A stretch of 64,000 nt of DNA from NCBI GenBank assembly GCA_050299555.1, contig JBNKWA010000080.1:62001-126000 (forward strand). The letters run 5' to 3'. This document shows, piece after piece, positions 18,758-27,328 of the stretch (positions within the stretch are counted from its first letter, which is position 1; each line of letters begins with the position of its first letter). The translations under genes and the position numbers were made by a program. The notes under the pieces are model-generated. The model was given only the letters and a program-made list of their open reading frames with translations. It did no database searches and had not been told where the DNA came from. This DNA comes from JBNKWA01 sp050299555. GTDB taxonomy: Bacteria > Pseudomonadota > Alphaproteobacteria > Rhodobacterales > Rhodobacteraceae.

Positions 18758-20961
18758 TCGCCGAAACCCTCATCAATCCGGCCGACAGCCTGGAGCGGCA
18801 AAGGGACAAGCTGCTGGAGATCAGCGACGTCCTGATGCGCCGGGTCGAGCAGGATACCGATCGCACCGGCGCGGCCTATGCCCTGTTCGAGCGTGCGGCG
18901 CTTCTCGAAGAGCAGATCCGCCAGCGCACCCGCGATCTTGAGCATGCGCTGGAGCTGCTGAATGCGTCCAACGCCCAGCTTGCCGAGGCCAACCGGGCGA
19001 CCGAGACCGCGCGCGCCAACCTGGCCGACGCCTTGGAGACGATCCAGGATGGTTTCGCCCTGTTCGGCCCCGACGAGGCGCTGATCACCTGCAACTCGCG
19101 CTTTGGTCAGCACATGGGCGACCTGACCGCCGGGCTGACGCCCGGCCTGCGCTTTGGGGACTACCTCAGGAAGGTCAGCCAGAGCTCCAACCTGGCCTTG
19201 CCGCAAGGCGTTTCCCCGAAGCAATGGCTGGCGCAGCGCATGCGGCGCCACCGCGAGGCCCGCGCCGTCTTCAACGTGCAACTGACTGGCGACCGCTGGG
19301 TGCAGGTCAGCGAACACCGAACCGGCAATGGCGGTACGGTGATCATGCAGACCGAGATCACCGACATCATCCGGGGCCAGCGCCAGGAGCGCGAGCGGAT
19401 GCTCGACGACCAGGCCCAGGTGGTGCGCGCGACCCTGGACCATATCAACGAGGGGGTGTGCGTCTTCGATGGCGAGGCGCGGCTGGCCGGATGGAACGAG
19501 AAGGCCGGTGCGCTTCTGTCCTTGCCGCTCAGCCGGTTCCGCATCGGCACCGGGTTCGACGCGCTGGTGGAGCTGGTTGCCGACAGCATCACCTTCGTCG
19601 GTGACGTCGACGCCGCGGCGCTGAAGGCGTGGGCGGCTCTGGGCCGGGGACGCAAGCCGCTGCGTTTCGAGATACGCCGCGCCGCACTTGCGCTCGACGT
19701 CTTCGCCCAGGAGATGCCCGATGGCAGCTTCGTCATCAGCTTTACCGACGTCACCGCCGAGCGCGATGCGCTGCGCGGGCTGCACGAGGCCAACGAGTTC
19801 CTCGAGCGGCGGGTCCGCGACCGGACCCTGGAGTTGGAGGACGCGCTGACGGCGGCGGAACGGGCCAATGCCTCGAAACTGCGTTTCGTGGCGGCGGCGT
19901 CGCACGACCTGCTGCAGCCGCTGTCGGCGGCCAAGCTCTACATCGCCTCGGTGGTCGAGGGCGGCAATCCCGAGCCGGACAGCGTCGTCGCTCGCAAGGC
20001 CGGCGATGCGCTGAACAGCGTCGAGAAGATCATCGAGGACCTGCTGGATGTCTCCAAGCTGGAGCTGGGCAAGTTCTCGGTCTCGGTTTCCAGCTTCCCG
20101 CTCAACGATCTGCTGCGGCCGCTGACCGACGCCTTTGCGCCGGCGGCGGCGCTGAAGGGGTTGAAGTTCCGGGTGCGGCCGAGCGCCGCCCGGGTCCGCA
20201 GCGACCCGAACTATCTGAGGCGGATTCTGCAGAACCTGATCTCGAACGCGATCCGCTACACCGACAAGGGTGGGGTTCTGGTCGGCGCCCGGCCCTCGGG
20301 CGGTGGCATCAGGGTCGAGGTCTGGGATACCGGCCCCGGGATCGCCGACGAGGATCAGGAAGCGATCTTTATCGAGTTCAACCGCCTGAATGCCAAGGCC
20401 AGCGCTGGCGAGGGGATGGGTCTTGGTCTGACCATTGTCGAGCGCGCCTGTGCGCGGCTGGGGCACCCGCTCAGCCTGACCTCCGTGGTGGGCCGGGGCA
20501 CCCGCTTTTCCGTGCAACTGCCGCTTGGAAATGCCGCCTGGTCGCGGCCCGAGGACGATCAGGAGGATGCCGCGCCGCTGTCGGGCGACGGTCCGCGGAT
20601 CGTGATGCTGGTCGAGAACGACCCGGTGCTGAGCCAGGCTCTGACCGAGCGGCTGGAAAAGCTCGGCATCGAGGTTTTCGGTGCCACCTGCGCCCGCGAT
20701 GCGCTGGCGCTGCTGGAGGAAATCGATCTTCTGCCCGACATTTTCCTCATCGATCAGCAACTTGACAACGACGAGACCGGGATCGAACTCTACGACCGGC
20801 TCTGCCAGCGCTACGGGAACGTCGATGCGCGGATGATCTCGGCCGATCGCAGCGCCGAGTTTCGCGCCGCCTGCAAGGCAAGGGGCCTGCAGCTTCTGGT
20901 CAAGCCGCTCGGTGCCGAGGCTCTGGCAGCGGCGCTTGGCGGCGAACCGACTGCCGCCTGA
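18754..20961 (+). CDS. PAS hybrid histidine kinase-response regulator (NahK-like), 735 aa
   Basis: Cytoplasmic sensor kinase without membrane segments. An N-terminal coiled region (~residues 40-90) is followed by two PAS-type domains (NLADALETIQDGFALFGPDE at ~90; ATLDHINEGVCVFDGEAR at ~225). The dimerisation/phosphoacceptor helix is FVAAASHDLLQPLSAAKLYI with H384. The ATP-binding domain has NLISNAIRYT, WDTGPGI and GMGLGLTIV. A C-terminal receiver domain has D667 in IFLIDQQLDND. The SHDLLQPL motif and this arrangement are typical of the NahK/ErcS' group that works with FIST proteins. The start overlaps the FIST stop by 4 bp. The expected phosphorelay partner is the LuxR-type regulator two genes upstream. 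Confidence 0.92.
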   Translation: MIAETLINPADSLERQRDKLLEISDVLMRRVEQDTDRTGAAYALFERAALLEEQIRQRTRDLEHALELLNASNAQLAEANRATETARANLADALETIQDGFALFGPDEALITCNSRFGQHMGDLTAGLTPGLRFGDYLRKVSQSSNLALPQGVSPKQWLAQRMRRHREARAVFNVQLTGDRWVQVSEHRTGNGGTVIMQTEITDIIRGQRQERERMLDDQAQVVRATLDHINEGVCVFDGEARLAGWNEKAGALLSLPLSRFRIGTGFDALVELVADSITFVGDVDAAALKAWAALGRGRKPLRFEIRRAALALDVFAQEMPDGSFVISFTDVTAERDALRGLHEANEFLERRVRDRTLELEDALTAAERANASKLRFVAAASHDLLQPLSAAKLYIASVVEGGNPEPDSVVARKAGDALNSVEKIIEDLLDVSKLELGKFSVSVSSFPLNDLLRPLTDAFAPAAALKGLKFRVRPSAARVRSDPNYLRRILQNLISNAIRYTDKGGVLVGARPSGGGIRVEVWDTGPGIADEDQEAIFIEFNRLNAKASAGEGMGLGLTIVERACARLGHPLSLTSVVGRGTRFSVQLPLGNAAWSRPEDDQEDAAPLSGDGPRIVMLVENDPVLSQALTERLEKLGIEVFGATCARDALALLEEIDLLPDIFLIDQQLDNDETGIELYDRLCQRYGNVDARMISADRSAEFRAACKARGLQLLVKPLGAEALAAALGGEPTAA

Positions 20962-21058
20962 AACGTCTGTCCATTCCCGCTGGGGCGCGCTAAGGCTCGC
21001 CCATCCGCGCCGGGGTCGCGCGCGAGACCATTCCGCTATCGAAAGAACGGGGGCAGCC

Positions 21059-22333
21059 ATGCCGAGCAATGCCGCAATACTTAAGCGCCGCCACGAGGCC
21101 GTGGCCCGTGGGGTGGCCACCGCCACGCCGATCTTCGTCGACCGCGCCGAAAACGGCGAGATCTGGGACGTTGAGGGGCGGCGCTACATCGACTTCGCCT
21201 CCGGCATCGCGGTGACCAATACCGGGCACCGGCACCCGAGGGTGATGCAAGCCGTCGCCGCCCAGTGCGAGAAGTTTGCCCATCTCGCCTTCCAGGTGAC
21301 CGGCTACGAGAACTACGTCGAACTGGCCGAGCGACTGAACGCGCTGGCCCCAATCACCAAGGCCAAGTCGCTGTTCTTCACTACCGGGGCCGAGGCGACC
21401 GAGAACGCGGTCAAGATCGCACGCGCCTACACCGGGCGGCCGGGCGTCATCACCTTCACCGGAGCCTTTCACGGCCGCACCCAGCTGACCATGGCGATGA
21501 CCGGCAAGGCAGTGCCGTACCGGACCCGTGGCACCCCGCCTTCCGTCGGTGTCTTCCATGTGCCGTTCCCGATCCCGCATCATGGGGTGACCGAGGAGGA
21601 TAGTCTAAAGGCGCTCAACCACGTCCTGAAGGCGGATATCGAGCCCCACAACGTCGCCGCCGTCGTGATCGAGCCGGTGCAGGGCGAGGGCGGCTTCTAC
21701 CAGACGCCGGTCAGCTTCATGCAGCGCCTGCGGGCGATCTGCGACCAGCATGGCATTTGCCTTGTCGCCGACGAGGTGCAGACCGGTTTCGCCCGCACCG
21801 GCCGGGTCTTTGCCATCGAGCACTATGGCATCGAGCCTGACTTGATCCCGGTAGCCAAGGCGCTTGGCGGCGGCTTTCCGATCTCGGGCGTGATCGGCAA
21901 GGCCGAGGTGATGGATGCGGCCGACCCGGGTGGGCTGGGCGGCACCTATGGTGGCAATCCGATTGCGGTGGCCGCGGCGCTGGCGGTGCTCGACGTCATC
22001 GAGCAGGAGGGGCTTTGCGCCCGCGCCGATCATATCGGTGGCATCATGCTGAAGCGGCTGGAGGGGTTCCGGCAGTCGAACTCGCTCAGGCCCATCGGCG
22101 ATGTGCGGGGGCTTGGCGCCATGGTCGCCTTCGAGCTGGTCAAGGAGAGGGGCACGCACGAGCCGGATCCCGATGCCACCAAGGCGGTCTGCGCTGCGGC
22201 GGCGGATGCCGGGCTCATCCTGCTTAGCTGCGGTTATTATGCCAACACCATCCGCATCCTGGCACCGCTGACCATCCCCGAGGCGCATCTGGCCGAAGGT
22301 CTCGACCGTCTGGAGACGGCCCTGAGCGCCTGA
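21059..22333 (+). CDS. gabT: 4-aminobutyrate aminotransferase, 424 aa
   Basis: Class III PLP aminotransferase that transfers the amino group of GABA (or a related omega-amino acid) to 2-oxoglutarate, yielding succinate semialdehyde. Visible features: FTTGAEATENAVKIARA (cofactor phosphate binding), VIEPVQGEGGF, VADEVQTGFARTG with the aspartate that contacts PLP, and AKALGGGFPISGV holding the Schiff-base lysine. The frame is open further upstream, but the ATG at 21059 gives the usual short N-terminus (MPSNAAILKRRHEAV). It follows the kinase gene by 97 bp on the same strand and may be separately transcribed. No succinate-semialdehyde dehydrogenase gene is adjacent. Confidence 0.93.
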   Translation: MPSNAAILKRRHEAVARGVATATPIFVDRAENGEIWDVEGRRYIDFASGIAVTNTGHRHPRVMQAVAAQCEKFAHLAFQVTGYENYVELAERLNALAPITKAKSLFFTTGAEATENAVKIARAYTGRPGVITFTGAFHGRTQLTMAMTGKAVPYRTRGTPPSVGVFHVPFPIPHHGVTEEDSLKALNHVLKADIEPHNVAAVVIEPVQGEGGFYQTPVSFMQRLRAICDQHGICLVADEVQTGFARTGRVFAIEHYGIEPDLIPVAKALGGGFPISGVIGKAEVMDAADPGGLGGTYGGNPIAVAAALAVLDVIEQEGLCARADHIGGIMLKRLEGFRQSNSLRPIGDVRGLGAMVAFELVKERGTHEPDPDATKAVCAAAADAGLILLSCGYYANTIRILAPLTIPEAHLAEGLDRLETALSA

Positions 22334-22346
22334 CCTGCAAGGCAAA

Positions 22347-22368
22347 GGGCGGCGCTGCGGCGCCGCCC
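22347..22368. terminator. Strong GC hairpin between converging genes
   Basis: GGGCGGCGC and GCGCCGCCC form a perfect 9-bp stem with a TGCG loop in the 58-bp gap between gabT and the converging peroxidase gene. There is no T-tract, but the position suggests a bidirectional terminator. Confidence 0.6.
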
Positions 22369-22391
22369 CCCGGATTTCACTCGGCGACGGA

Positions 22392-24251
22392 TCAGACGCC
22401 GACCCCGGGGCCCATCAGGCCGCCGGCCCTCAGCATGGCCGAGATCGAGTTCACCACTTCGCCCGCCGGCTGCGGACCCTGGGATGGGTCCCAGACCGGG
22501 GTCTGGTTAAGGAAGCTGGTAGGATCCGCGACCATCAGGCCGATCAGGGTCTCGGCCACGATCCGGCTGCCCAGCGCCCCAAGATGGTTGCCGCCGCCGA
22601 TCTCGGCTTCCTTAAGCAGGTAGAACCACAAGGGCGTGTTGGTGTCGAAACCGCCTGCCGTTACCGCCGCACCGGTCGGGCCGGAGGCGATCTTGGCCGC
22701 CGTCAGCGCCGGGATGTTCACCCCATCGGTCGCCAGCGAGGCCAGAAGTGCCTGCGCCGAGGGCAGGTTCAGCACATAGCCGCGGCGCAGATTGCGGGCG
22801 GCGAGGTGCTTGAAGATGCCCGGCGGCATGTTGACCATGTTCTTCAGCGGCAGCGCGACCTGGGTGTCGATCTTGCGGGTCACCCGGTTCGAAAGGCCGG
22901 TCACGCCGACGAAGCGGTCCCACTCGATGATCCAGTTATCCGGCAGGTGCGGCGACTTCGGCGCCCCATCGAACGGCCTGAGGCCACCATCGCCGGTGAA
23001 GCGGAACAGGAAGTCGAACGAGGCCCGCCCGTTGCCGCTACCATCGGCCAGGCGGCCGAAGTTGCGGTTGTAGTCGTAGTCGCCCCTGACCATGGAATGG
23101 CCGAAACGGAACGCTGCCACCGAGAACTCCAGCGGCATCGGCATGGCGCCCTCGGGCACGGTGTTCTTGTGGGCATCGAAGAACTTCTGATAGATCGGCG
23201 CCCGGTCGGCGATCACCTGGTCAACCACGGCCGGATCGCAGACGTGCTTGAGGTAGATATTGGCGACGTTCCACTGGTAGAACAGGACCACGTTGCGCCG
23301 CGCCTCGGCAAAGATCTGGTCGACGTCGCCGCCGGCAAAGCCGTCATCCTTCAGCTTCTGTGCAACGGCGTTGTGATAGCGCAGATAGGACAGATGGGTC
23401 TGCGCAACGATCAGGTTCTCGTCGTTGCGGCCGTCGCCGATCAGCGCACGCCGGCGCAGGTCGTCGAGATCCTCGGCCTGGGCGTCGAACAGGGTGCGAA
23501 CCTCGGCCTCGGTGATGTCGCCGCTGTCGATGGCCTGCCCGATGCGGGGCAGATCGGCGCCGTCATCGGCAGGCAGCGGCGGCCGCTCGAAACCTGGCGT
23601 CGGCAGTACGGTGCCGAGCCGCATCTTGGTGCGATCGTTGGGATCGCGCAGCGCCGCCTCGAGCTTTCTGGCCTCGGGCGACTGGTTGGGCCCGTCGCCG
23701 TAGACGTTGTCGAGCTGCAGCGAACCCTTGCGCAGGTTCAGCTTGTTGGTCTCGACGTCGTCGCGCGGCGCCGCCGCGATCGGCGAGGGATCGATGTTGA
23801 AGGCGGTGCCCGCATTTTCCCGGTCGGTATTGGCGGTGATGTCGTGGTCGATGAACTGGCCGAAATAGGTCATGTTCGCCGGCATGTTCGATTCGTGCGC
23901 AGCGTCCTTCTGGTCGACAGCGGCCTCAGCCATGGCCTCGGCCAGCGCGTCGAGCTTGTCGGCCGCGTCCGGCATCGTCGGGAACAGGTCCGCGGTCTTG
24001 TACATGTACCGGAACACCTGCTTTGGCTCCATCGGCGTGGGCGTCGGCTCCGGGTAGGGGTCGGGAACAGGGTAGAATTTCGGCTGGGCTTCGGCAAAGC
24101 CGGCGGTGCCACCCGCCCCGTCGCTCTGATCGCCCGAGTAGGCTCGGTAGGCGGGTATCGCATCCGCGGGGGTCGGTGCGGTGGCACCGGCGAGGCCGGC
24201 CTGTCCGCCACCGGCAATAATGCGTTGGCCGTGTCCAACAGTGTACAGCAT
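22392..24251 (-). CDS. Animal-type haem peroxidase family protein, 619 aa
   Basis: Member of the peroxidase-cyclooxygenase superfamily (myeloperoxidase/peroxidasin-like). The distal haem segment is FGQFIDHDITAN, where His is the distal ligand and Asp links to haem; the proximal histidine is in FRFGHSMVRGDYDYN, and WNVANIYLKHVC precedes it. The C-terminal block AETLIGLM is also conserved in the family. The first ~90 residues are low-complexity and rich in Pro, Ala and Gly, without a clear signal peptide. The ATG at 24249-24251 (MLYTVGHGQRI) has a GGGAG upstream and is preferred over one 42 bp further up. Bacterial members are often secreted by type I systems. It converges on gabT and diverges from an ABC transporter. 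Confidence 0.9.
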   Translation of the reverse strand: MLYTVGHGQRIIAGGGQAGLAGATAPTPADAIPAYRAYSGDQSDGAGGTAGFAEAQPKFYPVPDPYPEPTPTPMEPKQVFRYMYKTADLFPTMPDAADKLDALAEAMAEAAVDQKDAAHESNMPANMTYFGQFIDHDITANTDRENAGTAFNIDPSPIAAAPRDDVETNKLNLRKGSLQLDNVYGDGPNQSPEARKLEAALRDPNDRTKMRLGTVLPTPGFERPPLPADDGADLPRIGQAIDSGDITEAEVRTLFDAQAEDLDDLRRRALIGDGRNDENLIVAQTHLSYLRYHNAVAQKLKDDGFAGGDVDQIFAEARRNVVLFYQWNVANIYLKHVCDPAVVDQVIADRAPIYQKFFDAHKNTVPEGAMPMPLEFSVAAFRFGHSMVRGDYDYNRNFGRLADGSGNGRASFDFLFRFTGDGGLRPFDGAPKSPHLPDNWIIEWDRFVGVTGLSNRVTRKIDTQVALPLKNMVNMPPGIFKHLAARNLRRGYVLNLPSAQALLASLATDGVNIPALTAAKIASGPTGAAVTAGGFDTNTPLWFYLLKEAEIGGGNHLGALGSRIVAETLIGLMVADPTSFLNQTPVWDPSQGPQPAGEVVNSISAMLRAGGLMGPGVGV

Positions 24252-24632
24252 TTTTTGGCTCCCTGATGGCCTGAAACGACGAACCGTCCGCACAGGTGCA
24301 CTGTGCGTTCTCTCAAACGCGGCCGGGGTCAGTTGAATCGCCGCCCGCGACCTCTACCGACACACGATGTTCTGAAAAAAGACGAGTGATAATAAGCATA
24401 TCTTGGTTGAAAAAGCCAGAGGCGGTTCGCCTTGAGAGGTGCCCGGTGGTGCGAGTCGCAGCCCTTGCGAGTGGCCGCGCGAGCGTGTTCGATAAGGGCA
24501 GGGCCACCAGGGCCGGGTCGTGCAACGGTGGTTTCCGGAAGCTTCCGGTCGGTTGCAGGCATCGACGGAAGTCGGCTTTGCCGGGGGCGGTTTCGCGCCT
24601 TATCCTCGCCGGGTCTGACAAGGGGGTAGAGT
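24252..24632. other. 381-bp divergent intergenic region
   Basis: Lies between the peroxidase gene (minus) and the ABC ATPase gene (plus). It contains an AT-rich patch around 24370-24420, unusual for this GC-rich window and a likely promoter zone. No credible gene or RNA was seen. Confidence 0.5.
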
Positions 24633-25352
24633 GTGAGCGGATTGGCGGTCAGCGGCCTGAGCTTTTCCTACGGCGCCAAGCTGGCGCTGGACGATGTGAG
24701 CTTCGCCGTCGAACCGGGCGCGTTCTGTGCGCTCCTGGGTCCGAACGGGGCGGGCAAGTCGACGCTGTTTGCGCTTTTGACCCGGCTGTTCACCACCCGG
24801 CAGGGCGAGATTTCCGTAGCCGGGGCCAACCTGGCGCAGGAGCCGCGCAAGGCGCTGGCGCGCATCGGCGTAGTGTTCCAGAGCCAGACCCTGGACCTCG
24901 ACCTGACGGTACGCCGCAATCTCAGCTATTACGCAGCGCTGCACGGGCTGTCGGGACGCGAGGCTCGGATCCGCATCGAGGCGGCGCTGGAGCGGCTCGG
25001 CATGGCCGAAAGGGCCGGCGAACGGGCGCGCGACCTCAATGGTGGCCACCGGCGCCGAACCGAGATCGCCCGGGCGCTGATCCACCGCCCCGATGTGCTG
25101 TTGCTGGACGAGCCGACCGTGGGCCTGGACGCCGCCGCGCGGGCCTCGATCACCGACCACGTTCACCGGCTTTGTGCCGAGGACGGCCTGACTGTCCTCT
25201 GGGCGACGCATCTGACCGACGAGGTGGGGCCCGGCGACCGGCTGGTGATCCTGCACCGGGGCCGGGTGATGGAGGACGGCATCGCCGGCGACATCACCGC
25301 TGGCCGGCCACTGACCGAGGCGTTCCTCACGATTACCGGCGAGGCGGCATGA
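24633..25352 (+). CDS. ABC transporter ATPase, PQQ-alcohol-dehydrogenase-associated type, 239 aa
   Basis: Cytoplasmic ATPase subunit of an ABC exporter. Walker A GPNGAGKST (~residues 35-43), Q-loop VFQSQTLD, Walker B LLLDEPTVGLD, and a switch histidine in WATHLTDEV. The signature motif is LNGGHRRRTEIARAL instead of LSGGQ. I recall this LNGGH form from the ATPase family linked to PQQ-dependent alcohol dehydrogenase systems. The GTG at 24633 follows an AGGGGG ribosome-binding site. The stop codon overlaps the permease start (ATGA), so the two form an operon. No PQQ dehydrogenase or cytochrome gene is found nearby, so the functional link is inferred from family only. Confidence 0.88.
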   Translation: MSGLAVSGLSFSYGAKLALDDVSFAVEPGAFCALLGPNGAGKSTLFALLTRLFTTRQGEISVAGANLAQEPRKALARIGVVFQSQTLDLDLTVRRNLSYYAALHGLSGREARIRIEAALERLGMAERAGERARDLNGGHRRRTEIARALIHRPDVLLLDEPTVGLDAAARASITDHVHRLCAEDGLTVLWATHLTDEVGPGDRLVILHRGRVMEDGIAGDITAGRPLTEAFLTITGEAA

Positions 25353-26140
25353 ACCCGGCCTTGATCGCCCTTGGCGCCATCGTCTCGCGCGAGGCGCTGC
25401 GGTTCGTGCAGCAGCGTGGCCGCTTCGTTGCCGCGCTGGTCCGGCCGCTGGTCTGGCTGCTGGTCTTCGCCGCCGGCTTCCGGGCGGCGCTGGGGCTGTC
25501 GATCACGCCCCCCTACAAGACCTATATCCAGTACGAAACCTACATCATTCCAGGACTTTGCGGGATGATCCTGTTGTTCAACGGGATGCAATCCTCTCTC
25601 AGTCTGGTCTACGACCGCGAGATGGGCTCGATGCGGCTTCTGCTGACCAGTCCCTTGCCGCGCTGGTGGCTGCTGACCTGCAAGCTGCTTGCCGGGACAC
25701 TGATCTCGGTCCTGCAAAGCTATGCTTTCCTCGCCATCGCCGCGGTCTATGGCATCACCATGCCGGCGGTTGGGTACGCGATGGCGCTGCCGGCGCTGCT
25801 GGTCGCCGGGATGATGCTGGGGGCGCTCGGGTTGGCGCTGTCGTCATTTGTCAGGCAGCTGGAGAATTTCGCCGGGGTGATGAACTTCGTCATCTTCCCG
25901 ATGTTCTTCCTGTCGTCGGCGCTTTACCCCTTGTGGAAGATGGCCGAGAGTTCGGCGCTTCTGCACGACATCTGCGCCGTCAATCCCTTTACCCACGCGG
26001 TGGAGCTTGTGCGCTTCGCGCTTTACGCCCAGCTCAATCTACAGGCCCTCGGCGTCACCCTTGTCGCCGGCGGGGTCTTCATGGCCCTGGCCCTCTGGGG
26101 CTACGATCCCGCCCGTGGCATGGTGCGGCGCAAGGCTTGA
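25349..26140 (+). CDS. ABC-2 type permease (PedC-like), 263 aa
   Basis: Membrane partner of the ATPase encoded just upstream, with overlapping stop/start (25349-25352). Six hydrophobic segments are apparent. The conserved ABC-2 region is GMQSSLSLVYDREMGSMRLL near residue 85, followed by LLTSPLPRWWLLTCKLLAGT. The family resembles the permease of the PQQ-alcohol-dehydrogenase associated exporter (PedC). The frame is open far upstream, but the ATG at 25349 gives MNPALIALGAIVSREALRFV and is coupled to the ATPase stop. The 3' end overlaps the converging M24 hydrolase gene by 102 bp, an unusually long antisense overlap. The substrate is unknown. Confidence 0.88.
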   Translation: MNPALIALGAIVSREALRFVQQRGRFVAALVRPLVWLLVFAAGFRAALGLSITPPYKTYIQYETYIIPGLCGMILLFNGMQSSLSLVYDREMGSMRLLLTSPLPRWWLLTCKLLAGTLISVLQSYAFLAIAAVYGITMPAVGYAMALPALLVAGMMLGALGLALSSFVRQLENFAGVMNFVIFPMFFLSSALYPLWKMAESSALLHDICAVNPFTHAVELVRFALYAQLNLQALGVTLVAGGVFMALALWGYDPARGMVRRKA

Positions 26141-27328
26141 GACCAGCGGCACTGGCTTCACGAAAAGCTGGCGCGGCCGCTGGCAGAAGGTCTCGGCAGC
26201 GCCGCTGTCGCGGATCAGGATCGATTCGGTGATCTCCAGCCCCCAGTCCTGCATCCACAAACCGGGCATGAAGTGAAAGGTCATGCCCGGCTGCAGCACC
26301 GTTTTGTCCTCGGGCCGCAGGCTGGCCGTGCGCTCGCCCCAGTCCGGCGGATAGGAAAGCCCTATGGGGTAGCCGCAGCGCCCGTCTCGCTCGATGCCGG
26401 CCCGCGCCAGTGCCGAATAGAAGGCCCGCGCCACGTCGCCGGTGGTGTTGCCGGGCCGTGCCGCCTCGATGCCGGCCTGCAGGCCCTCGATGATCGCCTT
26501 CTCGGCGTCAAGCATCGCCTTTGGCGGCGTGCCGAGGAACACCGTGCGGCAGAAGGGCGCGTGATAGCGCCGATAGCAGCCGGAGATTTCGAAGAAGGTC
26601 GCCTCGCCCTCGGCGAATGGCCGGCCGTCCCAGGTCAGGTGGGCGGCCGAGGCATCGGCCCCAGACGGCAGCATCGGGACGATGGCGGGATAGTCGCCCC
26701 AGTGACCGTCGGCGCCGCGGATGGCGTCGGCGTAAAGCTCGGCCACCAGCAGGTTCTTTGCCAGGCCCGGCCTTATCCGCTCCAGAAGCCCGTCGATCAT
26801 CACCTCGGAAATGCGCGCTGCCCGGCGCATGAAGGCGATTTCCTCGTCCGACTTGACCAGCCGCTGCCAGTTCACCAGCGCCGTCGCATCAACCCATCTT
26901 GCCTTCGGAAGTGACTCGCACAGCGTCGTGTAAGCTTTTGCCGAAAAGTAGTAATTTTCCATCTCGACGCCGATCCTGGCCGCCCCGAGCCCAAGCTCGG
27001 CCAAGAGTGCGGCAAGGTCCTGCATCGGGTGCCGCTCGGTCGACTGCACGTAATGGTCGCGATAGCCGTGGATGCTGTCCTCGGCCAGCCAGACGGTGCG
27101 CCGCGCGCCGGCTGCATCCATGGCCCGGCCCCACCAGACCGGCTCGCCCCAGGGCAGGACGATCACCCCCTGGTGGACGTAGAAGGACCAGCCGTCATAG
27201 CCGGTCAGCCAGGCCATGTTGGACGGATCCTCGACAAACAATGCGTCCAGCCCGCGCGCCGCCATCTCGTCCCGGACCAGTGCCAGGCGGCGATCGTATT
27301 CGTCGCGGCTGAAGGGAAGGGTCCTCAT
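26039..27328 (-). CDS. M24-family hydrolase, ectoine hydrolase (DoeA)-like, 429 aa
   Basis: Pita-bread-fold (M24) hydrolase. An N-terminal creatinase-like domain (~residues 1-170) contains DPSNMAWLTGYDGWSFYVHQ, a block that I associate with ectoine hydrolase DoeA; the catalytic domain runs to about residue 395. DoeA opens the ectoine ring to N-acetyl-diaminobutyrate, and members of this group lack some metal ligands of true aminopeptidases. No doeB, doeX or ectoine transporter is in the window, so the assignment is tentative; related M24 proteins also accompany corrinoid methyltransferases. The ATG at 27326-27328 overlaps the stop of the RACo-like gene (ATGA). The last ~40 residues run antisense through the end of the ABC permease gene and look like a non-conserved extension. 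Confidence 0.75.
   Translation of the reverse strand: MRTLPFSRDEYDRRLALVRDEMAARGLDALFVEDPSNMAWLTGYDGWSFYVHQGVIVLPWGEPVWWGRAMDAAGARRTVWLAEDSIHGYRDHYVQSTERHPMQDLAALLAELGLGAARIGVEMENYYFSAKAYTTLCESLPKARWVDATALVNWQRLVKSDEEIAFMRRAARISEVMIDGLLERIRPGLAKNLLVAELYADAIRGADGHWGDYPAIVPMLPSGADASAAHLTWDGRPFAEGEATFFEISGCYRRYHAPFCRTVFLGTPPKAMLDAEKAIIEGLQAGIEAARPGNTTGDVARAFYSALARAGIERDGRCGYPIGLSYPPDWGERTASLRPEDKTVLQPGMTFHFMPGLWMQDWGLEITESILIRDSGAAETFCQRPRQLFVKPVPLVSSLAPHHATGGIVAPEGQGHEDPAGDKGDAEGL

Noticed and set aside
18727..21126. 799-codon minus-strand frame opposite the hybrid kinase
   Set aside because: Antisense to a clear kinase; Arg/Gly/Gln-rich with no motifs.
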